NCBI RefSeq assembly: GCF_016862435.1
Contig: NZ_BOMY01000037.1
Location: 52,275 to 116,274, forward strand
DNA from: Paractinoplanes tereljensis
GTDB lineage: Bacteria; Actinomycetota; Actinomycetes; Mycobacteriales; Micromonosporaceae
DNA: 64,000 nucleotides
Direction: 5' to 3'
In this document: positions 15,097 through 22,199 of the stretch, in pieces
How positions within the stretch are numbered: position 1 is the stretch's first letter
Layout: each line of letters begins with the position of its first letter
Notes under the pieces: model-generated
Databases searched by the model: none
Told to the model about the DNA's origin: nothing
The model's input: the letters and a program-made list of their open reading frames with translations, nothing else
Made by a program: the position numbers and the translations under genes

Positions 15097-16851
15097 CTAC
15101 GGCTGGGACCGCCGGGTCTGCTGTGCCAGCCAGAAGAACGGCTCGACCACGTTGCGCGGCTGGCCCGAGCCGGTGTTTCCCCCGCCGACCGCCGAGGTGA
15201 CGAAGTACCGGATCCGGTCCGGGAGAAAATACGACTTCAGCGCGTACGGGATGAGCCCGGCCGATTCCATGTAGCGCTCGGCCAGCTGGTCGGGGACGAT
15301 CTCACCGCGCTCGGCGAGTCCCCGCTGAACCGCCTCGGCGGCCACGAGCGGCTCGTCGAACTTGGTCACGCAGACGGCGACGTAGTACGGCAGGCGCCCC
15401 TCGATGAGGCGTCCCCGCTCGCCCATCATCAACTTCAGCCGCGGCAGGAACTCCTCGTAGCCGGCATTGCCGCCGACCGGATCGATGGTGAGGAGCAGGC
15501 CGTCCGCCTCCACCAGGGAGTTCAGCACCTCGGTCTGCGCGGATCCGGCGACGAGGAAGGCCTCCCCCGGCGGGTCGAGCACGTCGATCCGGAACTGAAC
15601 CGGGCGGCGGCGCCGCGGCGGGCGACGCAGCAGCCGGTCGAGCCAGGTCGGGTCCGGAATCGACCGGTCCACCTGCAGCCGAACCCGGGATGAGACCGCG
15701 GTCGCCGCCGGGAATTGCCGCGCGCCGGCCAGATCCCGCTCGGCCGACACGATGAAGTCCAGCGCTGATTCGTCAACGGCGGTGATGCTGCCGCCCGGTT
15801 CGGCCCGCATGGCCAGGGCCAGGCTGTTGAGAAGCGTGGTCTTCCCACTGCGCGGCGGACCCCACATGGCGATGCGTACGTCGTCGGACCAGGCCGGCGG
15901 ATCGGACGGCGGCTCGGGACGCGCGGGGTCGTAGCCCTGGCGGGCCACCCGGACGTATTCGTCGCGCGACCGGACCAGCTCGTCGGCGTTGGTCAGGTGG
16001 CGGGCGACAAGCGCCGCGATCGTCTCGAAGGTGTAGGTCACCAGCTGCGGGTTCGAGCCGCGTTCGGTCCGGGCCGGGATCTCCTCGCCGAAGCTCCACA
16101 CCGGCACGTGCGGAACGGTGGTCTGCTCGATCAGGCTCAGCGCGCCCACGCCGGTCGGCACCCACTGGTCGTAGAACTCCTGCATCGCCTCCGCCGCGCT
16201 GGCCTGCCAGCGTGCGGCCAGGTGGTACTCCTCGCGCGAATCCAGCCGGGCCAGCAACGGCAAGGTCAACACCCGGAAGCGCTCGTACGGCAGGGCGTTA
16301 CGCGCGATCGAGGCCCGCCGGGCCACGTCGGCGGCACCGTCCAGGCTCTGCCGGTTGGCGACGAAGCACAGCGCCAGCAGATCGGGCAGCTGGGCCGTGC
16401 AGATGCCGCCGATGTCGGTCACTCCGGTCCGGCTGTCCAGCAGGACGAAGTCGTACCGTTCGGCCCACCGGTCGCGGACGTCCTCGAGGTGGCTGCCGAG
16501 GTCGTCCTCGCGGTAGAGCGCCTCCCAGTCGAGCCGCTGCACCCGTTCCGGGTAGCCGTCGTCGAGGCGACCGGCCGGCACCAGCGAGAGCGACCCGCCG
16601 CCCGCCGTCTCCTCGACCGATATCTCCGCGCCGTCCCAGTCCGGGCTCTCCCCGTTCGCGAAGGCATGGATCAGTTCCACCACGCCGGGACCGTCCGCGG
16701 CGGCGGTGAAGTACTGGTGCAGGCCCGGCGCCTCCAGGTCCCAGTCGACGCAGAGCACCCGGTAACCCCACCTGGCCAGGATCACCCCGACGTTGGCCAG
16801 GCAGAAAGAACGTCCGACGCCACCCTTGTACGAGTAGAACGTGACGATCAT
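15097..16851 (-). CDS. KGGVGR-motif ParA/MinD-like ATPase fused to a second P-loop NTPase domain
   Basis: A 584-residue two-domain protein. Residues 1-280 are a ParA/MinD-type ATPase whose deviant Walker A reads YKGGVGRS (residues 8-15): Arg replaces the second Lys of KGGVGKT. Switch motifs CVDWDLEAPG and LLDSRTGVTDIGG are intact. From about residue 320 a second nucleotide-binding domain starts with a clean P-loop, GPPRSGKTT (near 330), then DVLDPPGEAF as a DxxG-like switch and CVTKFDEP as an NKxD-like element, so it looks GTPase-like. It overlaps the TIR gene by 4 bp. KGGVGR variants occur near TIR/FxsC-type proteins in actinobacteria; their role is unsettled. Probably a signalling or localising switch for the operon. 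Confidence 0.82.
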   Translation of the reverse strand: MIVTFYSYKGGVGRSFCLANVGVILARWGYRVLCVDWDLEAPGLHQYFTAAADGPGVVELIHAFANGESPDWDGAEISVEETAGGGSLSLVPAGRLDDGYPERVQRLDWEALYREDDLGSHLEDVRDRWAERYDFVLLDSRTGVTDIGGICTAQLPDLLALCFVANRQSLDGAADVARRASIARNALPYERFRVLTLPLLARLDSREEYHLAARWQASAAEAMQEFYDQWVPTGVGALSLIEQTTVPHVPVWSFGEEIPARTERGSNPQLVTYTFETIAALVARHLTNADELVRSRDEYVRVARQGYDPARPEPPSDPPAWSDDVRIAMWGPPRSGKTTLLNSLALAMRAEPGGSITAVDESALDFIVSAERDLAGARQFPAATAVSSRVRLQVDRSIPDPTWLDRLLRRPPRRRRPVQFRIDVLDPPGEAFLVAGSAQTEVLNSLVEADGLLLTIDPVGGNAGYEEFLPRLKLMMGERGRLIEGRLPYYVAVCVTKFDEPLVAAEAVQRGLAERGEIVPDQLAERYMESAGLIPYALKSYFLPDRIRYFVTSAVGGGNTGSGQPRNVVEPFFWLAQQTRRSQP

Positions 16852-17447
16852 GAAGTTCCCCAGAGCCGGGGCAGTTCGGCCCGTACCTCGGGCAGTGGTT
16901 CCGCCTCGACCACCGGCCAGTCCGGCTGCCACGCGGGCACCCGCTCGATCCGGTCGGCCAGCGTGATCGCGAACGCCCTGACCGCCTTGAGGAAGCCGAC
17001 GTAAGCCGGGGACTTCGAGTAGCCCTCGTACGTCATGTCGACACCCCACTTGATCAGGCTCACCCCCTGCAGGCGCTGGGCCTCGGGCGGGAAGTGCTTG
17101 CCATCGGCGAAGATCACCGGATGGGTGAGCCCCTGCGGATGGCGCCGGGTGCCGAGCTCCAGCAGCCGCTCCCGATGCGCGATGGTGGCCAGTTCGGTCC
17201 GGCACCAGGCCGACCGGAAGTACGGCGGCGAGAACACTGGCACCATCACCCGGGACGTCTGCAGCGCGTTGGCCAGGTTCTCCGGCCAGACCGTCCCGCT
17301 CTCCTGCTGCCAGTCGACGAACACCCGCGGCTGCCGGGGCATGGCGTTCTCCAGGCTGTGCGTCAGCGCGGGATACAGATGCTCGCGCACCCAGCGCCCG
17401 GTGCCGGTCCGCGTATAGCTGAGGAAGACGTCGTACTCGTAGGCCAC
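16848..17447 (-). CDS. TIR-domain (FxsC-like) protein
   Basis: A 199-residue protein whose first about 150 residues form a TIR domain: EYDVFLSYTRTG (beta-A), a DWQQE segment after beta-B, SRVMVPVFSPPYF and SAWCRTELA, where Glu85 matches the catalytic Glu of NAD-cleaving TIR domains and Trp81-Cys82 the usual WC pair. The C-terminal region is a short helical tail. GTG 17447 is chosen from GGGAGG 6 nt upstream. It is co-translated with the KGGVGR ATPase and follows a secreted-toxin-like gene. TIR proteins may be NADases or scaffolds; in FxSxx-COOH peptide loci a related TIR-like protein (FxsC) occurs, but no peptide or radical SAM gene is seen here. Confidence 0.85.
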   Translation of the reverse strand: MAYEYDVFLSYTRTGTGRWVREHLYPALTHSLENAMPRQPRVFVDWQQESGTVWPENLANALQTSRVMVPVFSPPYFRSAWCRTELATIAHRERLLELGTRRHPQGLTHPVIFADGKHFPPEAQRLQGVSLIKWGVDMTYEGYSKSPAYVGFLKAVRAFAITLADRIERVPAWQPDWPVVEAEPLPEVRAELPRLWGTS

Positions 17448-17461
17448 CGCCGCCTCCCGGC

Positions 17462-17848
17462 CTAGAACGCGAAGTGGTCGGCGTAGCCGGTAAGGGTGAT
17501 CAGACGCTCCAGGTCGACCGCCGGCATCGTGTAGTGCCGCTCCCGGATGGTGGCCAGCAGGTCCGGCGGCAGGGTGACGTGGTGGCGGCGTACGTAGTAG
17601 GAGAGGTCCTGGCGCCAGAGCCACTCGCCGTCCGTCATGATCGACGAGCCGCTGAGGATCTCCTGCTCCGGGTCGAGGACGTCGCGCTCGACGTCCATCA
17701 TGTCGATCAGCAGGTAGCCGTTGTCCAGGTACTGCGTCACCTGGTCGGCGTCCTCGAGCGGCTCCGCCCCGAGGTGGTCGGCGATGCTCTGCGGCGGCTC
17801 GGGGTGACGGGTCTGCCCGAGTTCGACGAACATTCCGGCGGTCCGCAC
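17462..17848 (-). CDS. Hypothetical protein, candidate immunity protein
   Basis: A 128-residue, acidic, cytosolic-looking protein, with LDNGYLLIDMMDVERDVLDP in the middle and a conserved-looking GEWLWRQDLSYYVRRHHVTLP stretch split by turns. The GTG at 17848 is chosen because GGAG sits 6 nt upstream, overlapping the stop of the toxin-like gene only 2 bp away; the frame is open to an ATG at 17887 inside that gene. Immediate position behind a WXG-type protein with a C-terminal toxin-like domain, small size and acidity are what a cognate immunity protein would show. That role is inference; an adaptor for the TIR protein is the main alternative. Confidence 0.65.
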   Translation of the reverse strand: MRTAGMFVELGQTRHPEPPQSIADHLGAEPLEDADQVTQYLDNGYLLIDMMDVERDVLDPEQEILSGSSIMTDGEWLWRQDLSYYVRRHHVTLPPDLLATIRERHYTMPAVDLERLITLTGYADHFAF

Positions 17849-17850
17849 GG

Positions 17851-19164
17851 TCAGCTCCCTGTATTCCGGGGCCAGAAGGTGACCCATTTACCTTCGGGGA
17901 GTTTGGGGTTGTTGGCAATCTTGGGCACGTACTGGCCATCACCGTATAGGGGCACACCGACCGCCTGCGTCGGGGCCGTCACCGGCACGCCGAGCGAGTC
18001 GGCCACCTGCTGGCCGGCCGGCACCAGGTCGGGCAGGTCGGGGTTGGCGTCGACCCGGCCGGTGTGGCAGGAGACCAGGCGCACCGGCTGGCCGGGCACG
18101 TAGTTCGGGTTGTCCCGCACCGCCTGGGCGATCTGCTCGGGGTTGGTGTAGTTGTGCGGGTACTTGCCGCCGTCCTCGCCGACCACGCCGGGCCGGAACG
18201 TGCCGTTGGGTTCGCCGTGCACCACCACGTCGTGCACGCCGGGCTCGGGCTGCACGTGATCGAAGTTGCGCATCGTGCTGCTGTCGTACCCGACCGCCGT
18301 GGAGTTCGGCCCGTGATAGACCGGGTCGCCGGTGGGCAGGTAGCCGTCCGGCGGGCGGGTGGGGGTCTGCGGGCGGTCACCCGGGTTTTTCCAGTCCCCC
18401 CGTTTGCCCATATCCGCACGAGGACCGCCCTTGCGCAGCCCGCGAATCGCCTCGCCGAGCTCCTTCATCGCCTGGGCCAGCTTCTTCATGCTGGCGACCA
18501 GCTGCTTGAGCCAGCGGCCGATCTTCGCGGCCCACGACGCGCAGAGCGTGCTCACCTGCTCGACGACGAGTGGGCTGGCCAGACCGAGGGTGGCCAATTC
18601 CTCGATGGCGTACGAGATCAGCCGGGACACCACGGTGGCGATCGCGTCCCGCACCATCACCCGCACGGTGCCGACGAGCATACCGGCGCCCTCGGTGATC
18701 AGCGCCATCGTCTCCGATGCCCGGCTGAGCGCCTGCAGGTCGGTGATCCGCCGGGTGGCGTGCGCCCGGTAGGCGTCGGCGGCGGTTCCGGTCCAGTCGG
18801 CGGTGTCCCAGCCGGCCGCCCGGGACAGCGTCTCGGCCTCGCCGGCCAGCCGGCCCGCGATGTTCGTCCAGGTCTGTGCCTGCGCGGTGATCGAGTTCGG
18901 GTCGCCTGCCAGCCAGTCCAGCGCCTCGGAGAGCGGCTTGACGTGCTCGATGATCCAGGCGACGCCGTACTGCAGCAGCCCGCCGATCGGGTCGGAAACG
19001 AAGGCCAGCGCGTCCAGGGCGCCGCCGGCCACGCCGAGCGCGCCGTCCACCCATGATCCGCTCTGCACCGCGGCGTAGATCTGCTGGATGTCCTCGACCG
19101 GGGCGATGCCGGTGAACGCGCCGGGTCCGGCGGTGGAGGGGGCGGCGACCAGCGGATTGGTCAC
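17851..19164 (-). CDS. WXG100/LXG-like secreted protein with C-terminal cysteine-protease-like domain
   Basis: A 437-residue protein. The N-terminal about 240 residues are helical and carry an ESX-style core (WTNIAGRLAGEAETL, then GWDTADWTGTAADAYRAH with a WTG turn in place of WXG) plus hydrophobic helices. A linker at 255-300 is rich in Gly, Pro and basic residues. The C-terminal about 130 residues have an HG and SCHTG pair (His316 in VVVHGEP, Cys366 in LVSCHTG) followed by LGVPVTAPT. This resembles clan CD (C80/CHAT-like) cysteine-protease toxin domains of polymorphic toxins. It follows an EspC-like gene with a 4-bp overlap, consistent with type VII export. Toxin function is inferred from domain layout. 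Confidence 0.72.
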   Translation of the reverse strand: MTNPLVAAPSTAGPGAFTGIAPVEDIQQIYAAVQSGSWVDGALGVAGGALDALAFVSDPIGGLLQYGVAWIIEHVKPLSEALDWLAGDPNSITAQAQTWTNIAGRLAGEAETLSRAAGWDTADWTGTAADAYRAHATRRITDLQALSRASETMALITEGAGMLVGTVRVMVRDAIATVVSRLISYAIEELATLGLASPLVVEQVSTLCASWAAKIGRWLKQLVASMKKLAQAMKELGEAIRGLRKGGPRADMGKRGDWKNPGDRPQTPTRPPDGYLPTGDPVYHGPNSTAVGYDSSTMRNFDHVQPEPGVHDVVVHGEPNGTFRPGVVGEDGGKYPHNYTNPEQIAQAVRDNPNYVPGQPVRLVSCHTGRVDANPDLPDLVPAGQQVADSLGVPVTAPTQAVGVPLYGDGQYVPKIANNPKLPEGKWVTFWPRNTGS

Positions 19165-19475
19165 GGTAGCCGCCCGCTACGAGTGATCGCGTCGGCGCTG
19201 CCGGCGTCGGTGGAGTCGTACTCCTCGGCGGTCGCGCGCAGCTTGGCCGCGGTGTCCCGCAGGTCGTTCGCGCTGTCGGTGATCCCCTGGATCAGGGTGT
19301 CCTGCAGAAACCCCATCAAAGGCGGAAGAAAATTACAGACCTTTCCGTACGCGTCACCGCCGGCCCGCACCGTCCGACCAGCGTCCCCCGCCTCCTGGAC
19401 GCCGTCCCCGATCGCATCGACCGAGCGCGCGTGCGCGGCGATATCGTCCGTGATCACCGAGAACTGATCGGTCAC
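19161..19475 (-). CDS. EspC/DUF2580-like ESX-type helical protein
   Basis: A 104-residue helical protein. The sequence pattern (VITDDIAAHARSVDAIGDGVQEA, FLPPLMGFLQDTL, ANDLRDTAAKLRATAEEYDSTD) matches the short actinobacterial family that includes EspC-type ESX secretion-associated proteins, with a C-terminal helix ending YDSTD (a YxxxD-like export signal). It overlaps both neighbours by 4 bp, placing it between the YbaB-like gene and the large WXG-like gene. It probably acts as a secretion partner or chaperone for the latter. No ESX core machinery (EccC ATPase, EccB/D) is in this window, so export would depend on genes elsewhere. Confidence 0.75.
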   Translation of the reverse strand: MTDQFSVITDDIAAHARSVDAIGDGVQEAGDAGRTVRAGGDAYGKVCNFLPPLMGFLQDTLIQGITDSANDLRDTAAKLRATAEEYDSTDAGSADAITRSGRLP

Positions 19476-19870
19476 GCCGGCTCGTCCCCGGTCGGATAGC
19501 CCTTGAGGACGGCCCTACCGGTCTCCGACTCCGCACCGATCGTGTCCTCGACCGCCTCCCGCACCTTCCCGGCCAGCGCCACCCGGGCGGTCGCGATCGT
19601 GGCCAGGATCTCCCGCGCGGTCCGCGCGGCCGGCTGCTGCCGGATCTCCTCGTCGAGCCGCAGATCGGTGAGCTCGCCCGAGCGGCCGACGGTCACCTCG
19701 ACGAGCCGGTCCCGGCTGCACGCCGTCGCCGTGATGGCCTCCATCCGGCCGGCCAGCTCGCGGGCCTGCGCCGCCCGGCGTTCGAAGCCGGCCTGCCAGT
19801 CGTCGATGGTCCGATCCGCGTCGTCCCAGCTGATTCCGTCGAACACATGGCCCCCATCGATGTCGACCAT
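19472..19870 (-). CDS. YbaB/EbfC-like DNA-binding family protein
   Basis: A 132-residue helical protein. WQAGFERRAAQARELAGRMEAI followed by the beta hairpin VEVTVGRSGELTDLRLDEEI and a C-terminal helical region is the YbaB/EbfC fold, in its long actinobacterial form often found at the head of ESX-associated gene sets. Family members bind DNA as dimers; the role in secretion loci is not established. It is first in a six-gene operon. There is no Shine-Dalgarno; a TACTAT hexamer ends 5 nt before the ATG, so the operon mRNA may start at this codon. Confidence 0.72.
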   Translation of the reverse strand: MVDIDGGHVFDGISWDDADRTIDDWQAGFERRAAQARELAGRMEAITATACSRDRLVEVTVGRSGELTDLRLDEEIRQQPAARTAREILATIATARVALAGKVREAVEDTIGAESETGRAVLKGYPTGDEPA

Positions 19871-19961
19871 CGAGCATAGTAATCAAGTCGGTAAACCGGA
19901 CGGCAGGGATGATTCGGCACTGACGATCAGCTCACCGGGCGGGCCTGCCGACTGGAAAGGC
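19871..19961. promoter_or_regulatory. Divergent promoter region, toxin operon and CHASE kinase
   Basis: A 91-bp region between head-to-head genes. On the minus strand TACTAT (about 19881-19876) lies immediately upstream of ATG 19870, compatible with a leaderless start. The A/T content is locally higher (CATAGTAATCAAG). On the plus strand GGAAAGG precedes GTG 19962 very closely. No long inverted repeat is seen. Confidence 0.4.
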
Positions 19962-22199
19962 GTGAGGGGACTGGCAGCTAGGCTGCGTGCGCGGCAGGCG
20001 CTGCTGCTGGCCGGGATGGTTGCGCTGATCGCGATGATCGCTGCGTTCGGGGCCGCGGCGGCTCTTGCGGCTGGGCAGCACGACAACGCCGAGCTGCAGC
20101 TGGCCCGGCGTAACGAGCTGGTGGTGGCGGCCGCGACCGCCGAAATCGGCCGGTACGTCGACGCGGTCGGCGCGATCGCCTCGGCCACCGGCGCGTTCGA
20201 GAATCTGACGGCGGCTAAGTTTGCCCAGGTCACGGCGCCGCTGGCGGGGCGGCAGCTGGCCGGGGCGACCTCGGTGGTCTACGTGGTCCCGGCCACCGAC
20301 GGGCAGATCGCGGCCACCCAGGCGCGATGGCGCACCCGTGGCCTGCCCAACCTGCGGCTGCAACCCGCCGGCCCGGTGCGCGAGCATCTGTTCACCGTGT
20401 TCTCCCGCTGGCTGGACGACTCGACCGGCCGGCCGCTCTCCGGTATCGACGTCGGGCAGGCCCCGGCCCCCGTCCGGGCCCTGGAGGCGGCCCGGCACAC
20501 CGGGCAGGTGAGCATCTCCGACGCCTACCAGCTGCTCATCGACCGGAATCTGCCGGAGGCGCAGCGGCAGATGTCGTTCGTCCTCACCGCCCCGGTCTAC
20601 GCGACCTCCCCGGTCACCGGCGCGCGGATCCAGAGCGGCTGGATCCTGATGGGGTTGCGGGGACAGCAGTTCCTGGACACCGCCCTGTCCCAGGTCTCGC
20701 AGGGGTTGCTCGACGTCACGCTGACCGCCGACGACGCGGCCGGCCACCCGGTCGCGGTCGCCGCCGTGCGCTCGACGAACATCGGCCGCCGGGATCTGAC
20801 CAGCGACGGCTCCATCACGGTCGCCGACCATCGGTGGCAACTGCACGTCGCCGCCCCGGCGGCGGCCCTGCCGGGCGGCATCAACGAGCTGCCCGCGGTC
20901 GTCGCGGTCGCCGGCAGCCTGCTGGGGCTGATCCTGGCCGGCCTGGTCTGGGTGCTGGCCACCGGCCGGGCCCGCGCCGAGGCGAAGGTGCGCACTGCGA
21001 CCAGCGACCTGGTCGCCGCCGAGAGCACCGCCCGGGAGCAAGCCGGCCTGCTGGAAGCCGTGATGAACAGCATCAGCGACGGCGTGGTGGTCATCGACGA
21101 GCACAGCAACCAGCTCGTGTTCAACCCGGCAGCGCACGACATGATCCACTCCACGGAACACGCCGACGAGCGCGACCTGGCCGCTCGATACGGCTTCTAC
21201 GAGGCCGACGGCGTCACCCCGTGCCGCACCGCTGATCTGCCGCTGGTCCGGGCGCTGATCGGAGAGCACACCGAGCAGGCCGAGCTGGTGATCCGCAACG
21301 AGAACCACCCGGAACCGCTCACGCTCAGCGTGTCGGCCCGGCCGCTGCACCGGGCGAACAGCCAGGTGGGGGCGGTGGCCGTCTTCCACGACGTGACCGC
21401 GCGCAAGGCGGCCGAGGCCGAACTGGCCGCGTCGATAAACGACCTGCAGGCCTTCGCCGCGGTCGCCGCGCACGACCTGCGAACTCCACTGTCGGTCGTA
21501 GCCGGGTACGCCGAGCTGCTGAGCTACGGCCTGGCCGAAGGCGACGACGTGGCCACGCTCCAGCCCATCGCGGCCCGGATCACCAGCGGTGTCGACCGGA
21601 TGCGCCGGCTGATCGACGACCTTCTCGCCTATGCCACCGCCCGCGACGGCCGCCTCAACCTGGAACCGGTGCCGCTGCGCAAGCTCGTCGACGAGGTCGT
21701 CGCCGACCACACCACGCACCTGCGGGTTCCCGGCGAGCCGCAGCCACCGATGCCGGACATCACCACCGCGGCGTTGCCGCTGGTGCTCGTCGATCGGGCC
21801 ATGGTGCGCCAGCTGCTGGACAACCTGATCGGCAACGCCCTCAAATACACCCGCCCGGGCCAGCTCGCCCATGTCGTGATCTCCGCTCATCCGGCGCCGG
21901 ACGGCCGGGTCCGGATCGACATCGCGGACCGCGGCATCGGCATCCCGGCGGACGAGCAGCCCCGGGTGTTCACCTCCTTCCACCGGGTGGCGCAGCACGC
22001 CGGTGGGTATCCCGGCACCGGCCTGGGGCTGGCCATCTGCCATCGCGTCGTCGAGCGGCACGGCGGCGACATCGTGGCGGCCGACAACCCGGGCGGCGGC
22101 ACCCTGATCTCGTTCACCCTGCCGCTGATGGGCACCGCACCGGTCGCCACCCGCCGGGTGCTGCCTCATTTGCCGGGGGCGACTATCCCGTACTCGTGA
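19962..22199 (+). CDS. Membrane sensor histidine kinase with CHASE and PAS domains
   Basis: A 745-residue hybrid-less kinase. TM1 is at about residues 11-33, an extracytoplasmic CHASE-type domain at 45-300 (TSVVYVVPATDGQIAATQARWR; LTAPVYATSPVTGARIQSGW), TM2 at about 308-330, a coiled linker, a PAS domain at 360-480 (SISDGVVVIDEHSNQLVFNPAAHDM), HisKA with His504 in AAHDLRTPLS, and an HATPase with DNLIGNALKYT, DRGIGIP and GTGLGLAI. Start uncertain: the frame is open upstream to 19503; GTG 19962 is chosen as the first start clear of the divergent gene. The 3' end overlaps the convergent activator gene by 34 bp. No adjacent response regulator. Confidence 0.87.
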   Translation: MRGLAARLRARQALLLAGMVALIAMIAAFGAAAALAAGQHDNAELQLARRNELVVAAATAEIGRYVDAVGAIASATGAFENLTAAKFAQVTAPLAGRQLAGATSVVYVVPATDGQIAATQARWRTRGLPNLRLQPAGPVREHLFTVFSRWLDDSTGRPLSGIDVGQAPAPVRALEAARHTGQVSISDAYQLLIDRNLPEAQRQMSFVLTAPVYATSPVTGARIQSGWILMGLRGQQFLDTALSQVSQGLLDVTLTADDAAGHPVAVAAVRSTNIGRRDLTSDGSITVADHRWQLHVAAPAAALPGGINELPAVVAVAGSLLGLILAGLVWVLATGRARAEAKVRTATSDLVAAESTAREQAGLLEAVMNSISDGVVVIDEHSNQLVFNPAAHDMIHSTEHADERDLAARYGFYEADGVTPCRTADLPLVRALIGEHTEQAELVIRNENHPEPLTLSVSARPLHRANSQVGAVAVFHDVTARKAAEAELAASINDLQAFAAVAAHDLRTPLSVVAGYAELLSYGLAEGDDVATLQPIAARITSGVDRMRRLIDDLLAYATARDGRLNLEPVPLRKLVDEVVADHTTHLRVPGEPQPPMPDITTAALPLVLVDRAMVRQLLDNLIGNALKYTRPGQLAHVVISAHPAPDGRVRIDIADRGIGIPADEQPRVFTSFHRVAQHAGGYPGTGLGLAICHRVVERHGGDIVAADNPGGGTLISFTLPLMGTAPVATRRVLPHLPGATIPYS

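Noticed and set aside
16848..19164. FxSxx-COOH peptide locus
   Set aside because: TIR and KGGVGR genes fit, but no radical SAM gene or short peptide ending FxSxx was found between 15 and 20 kb.
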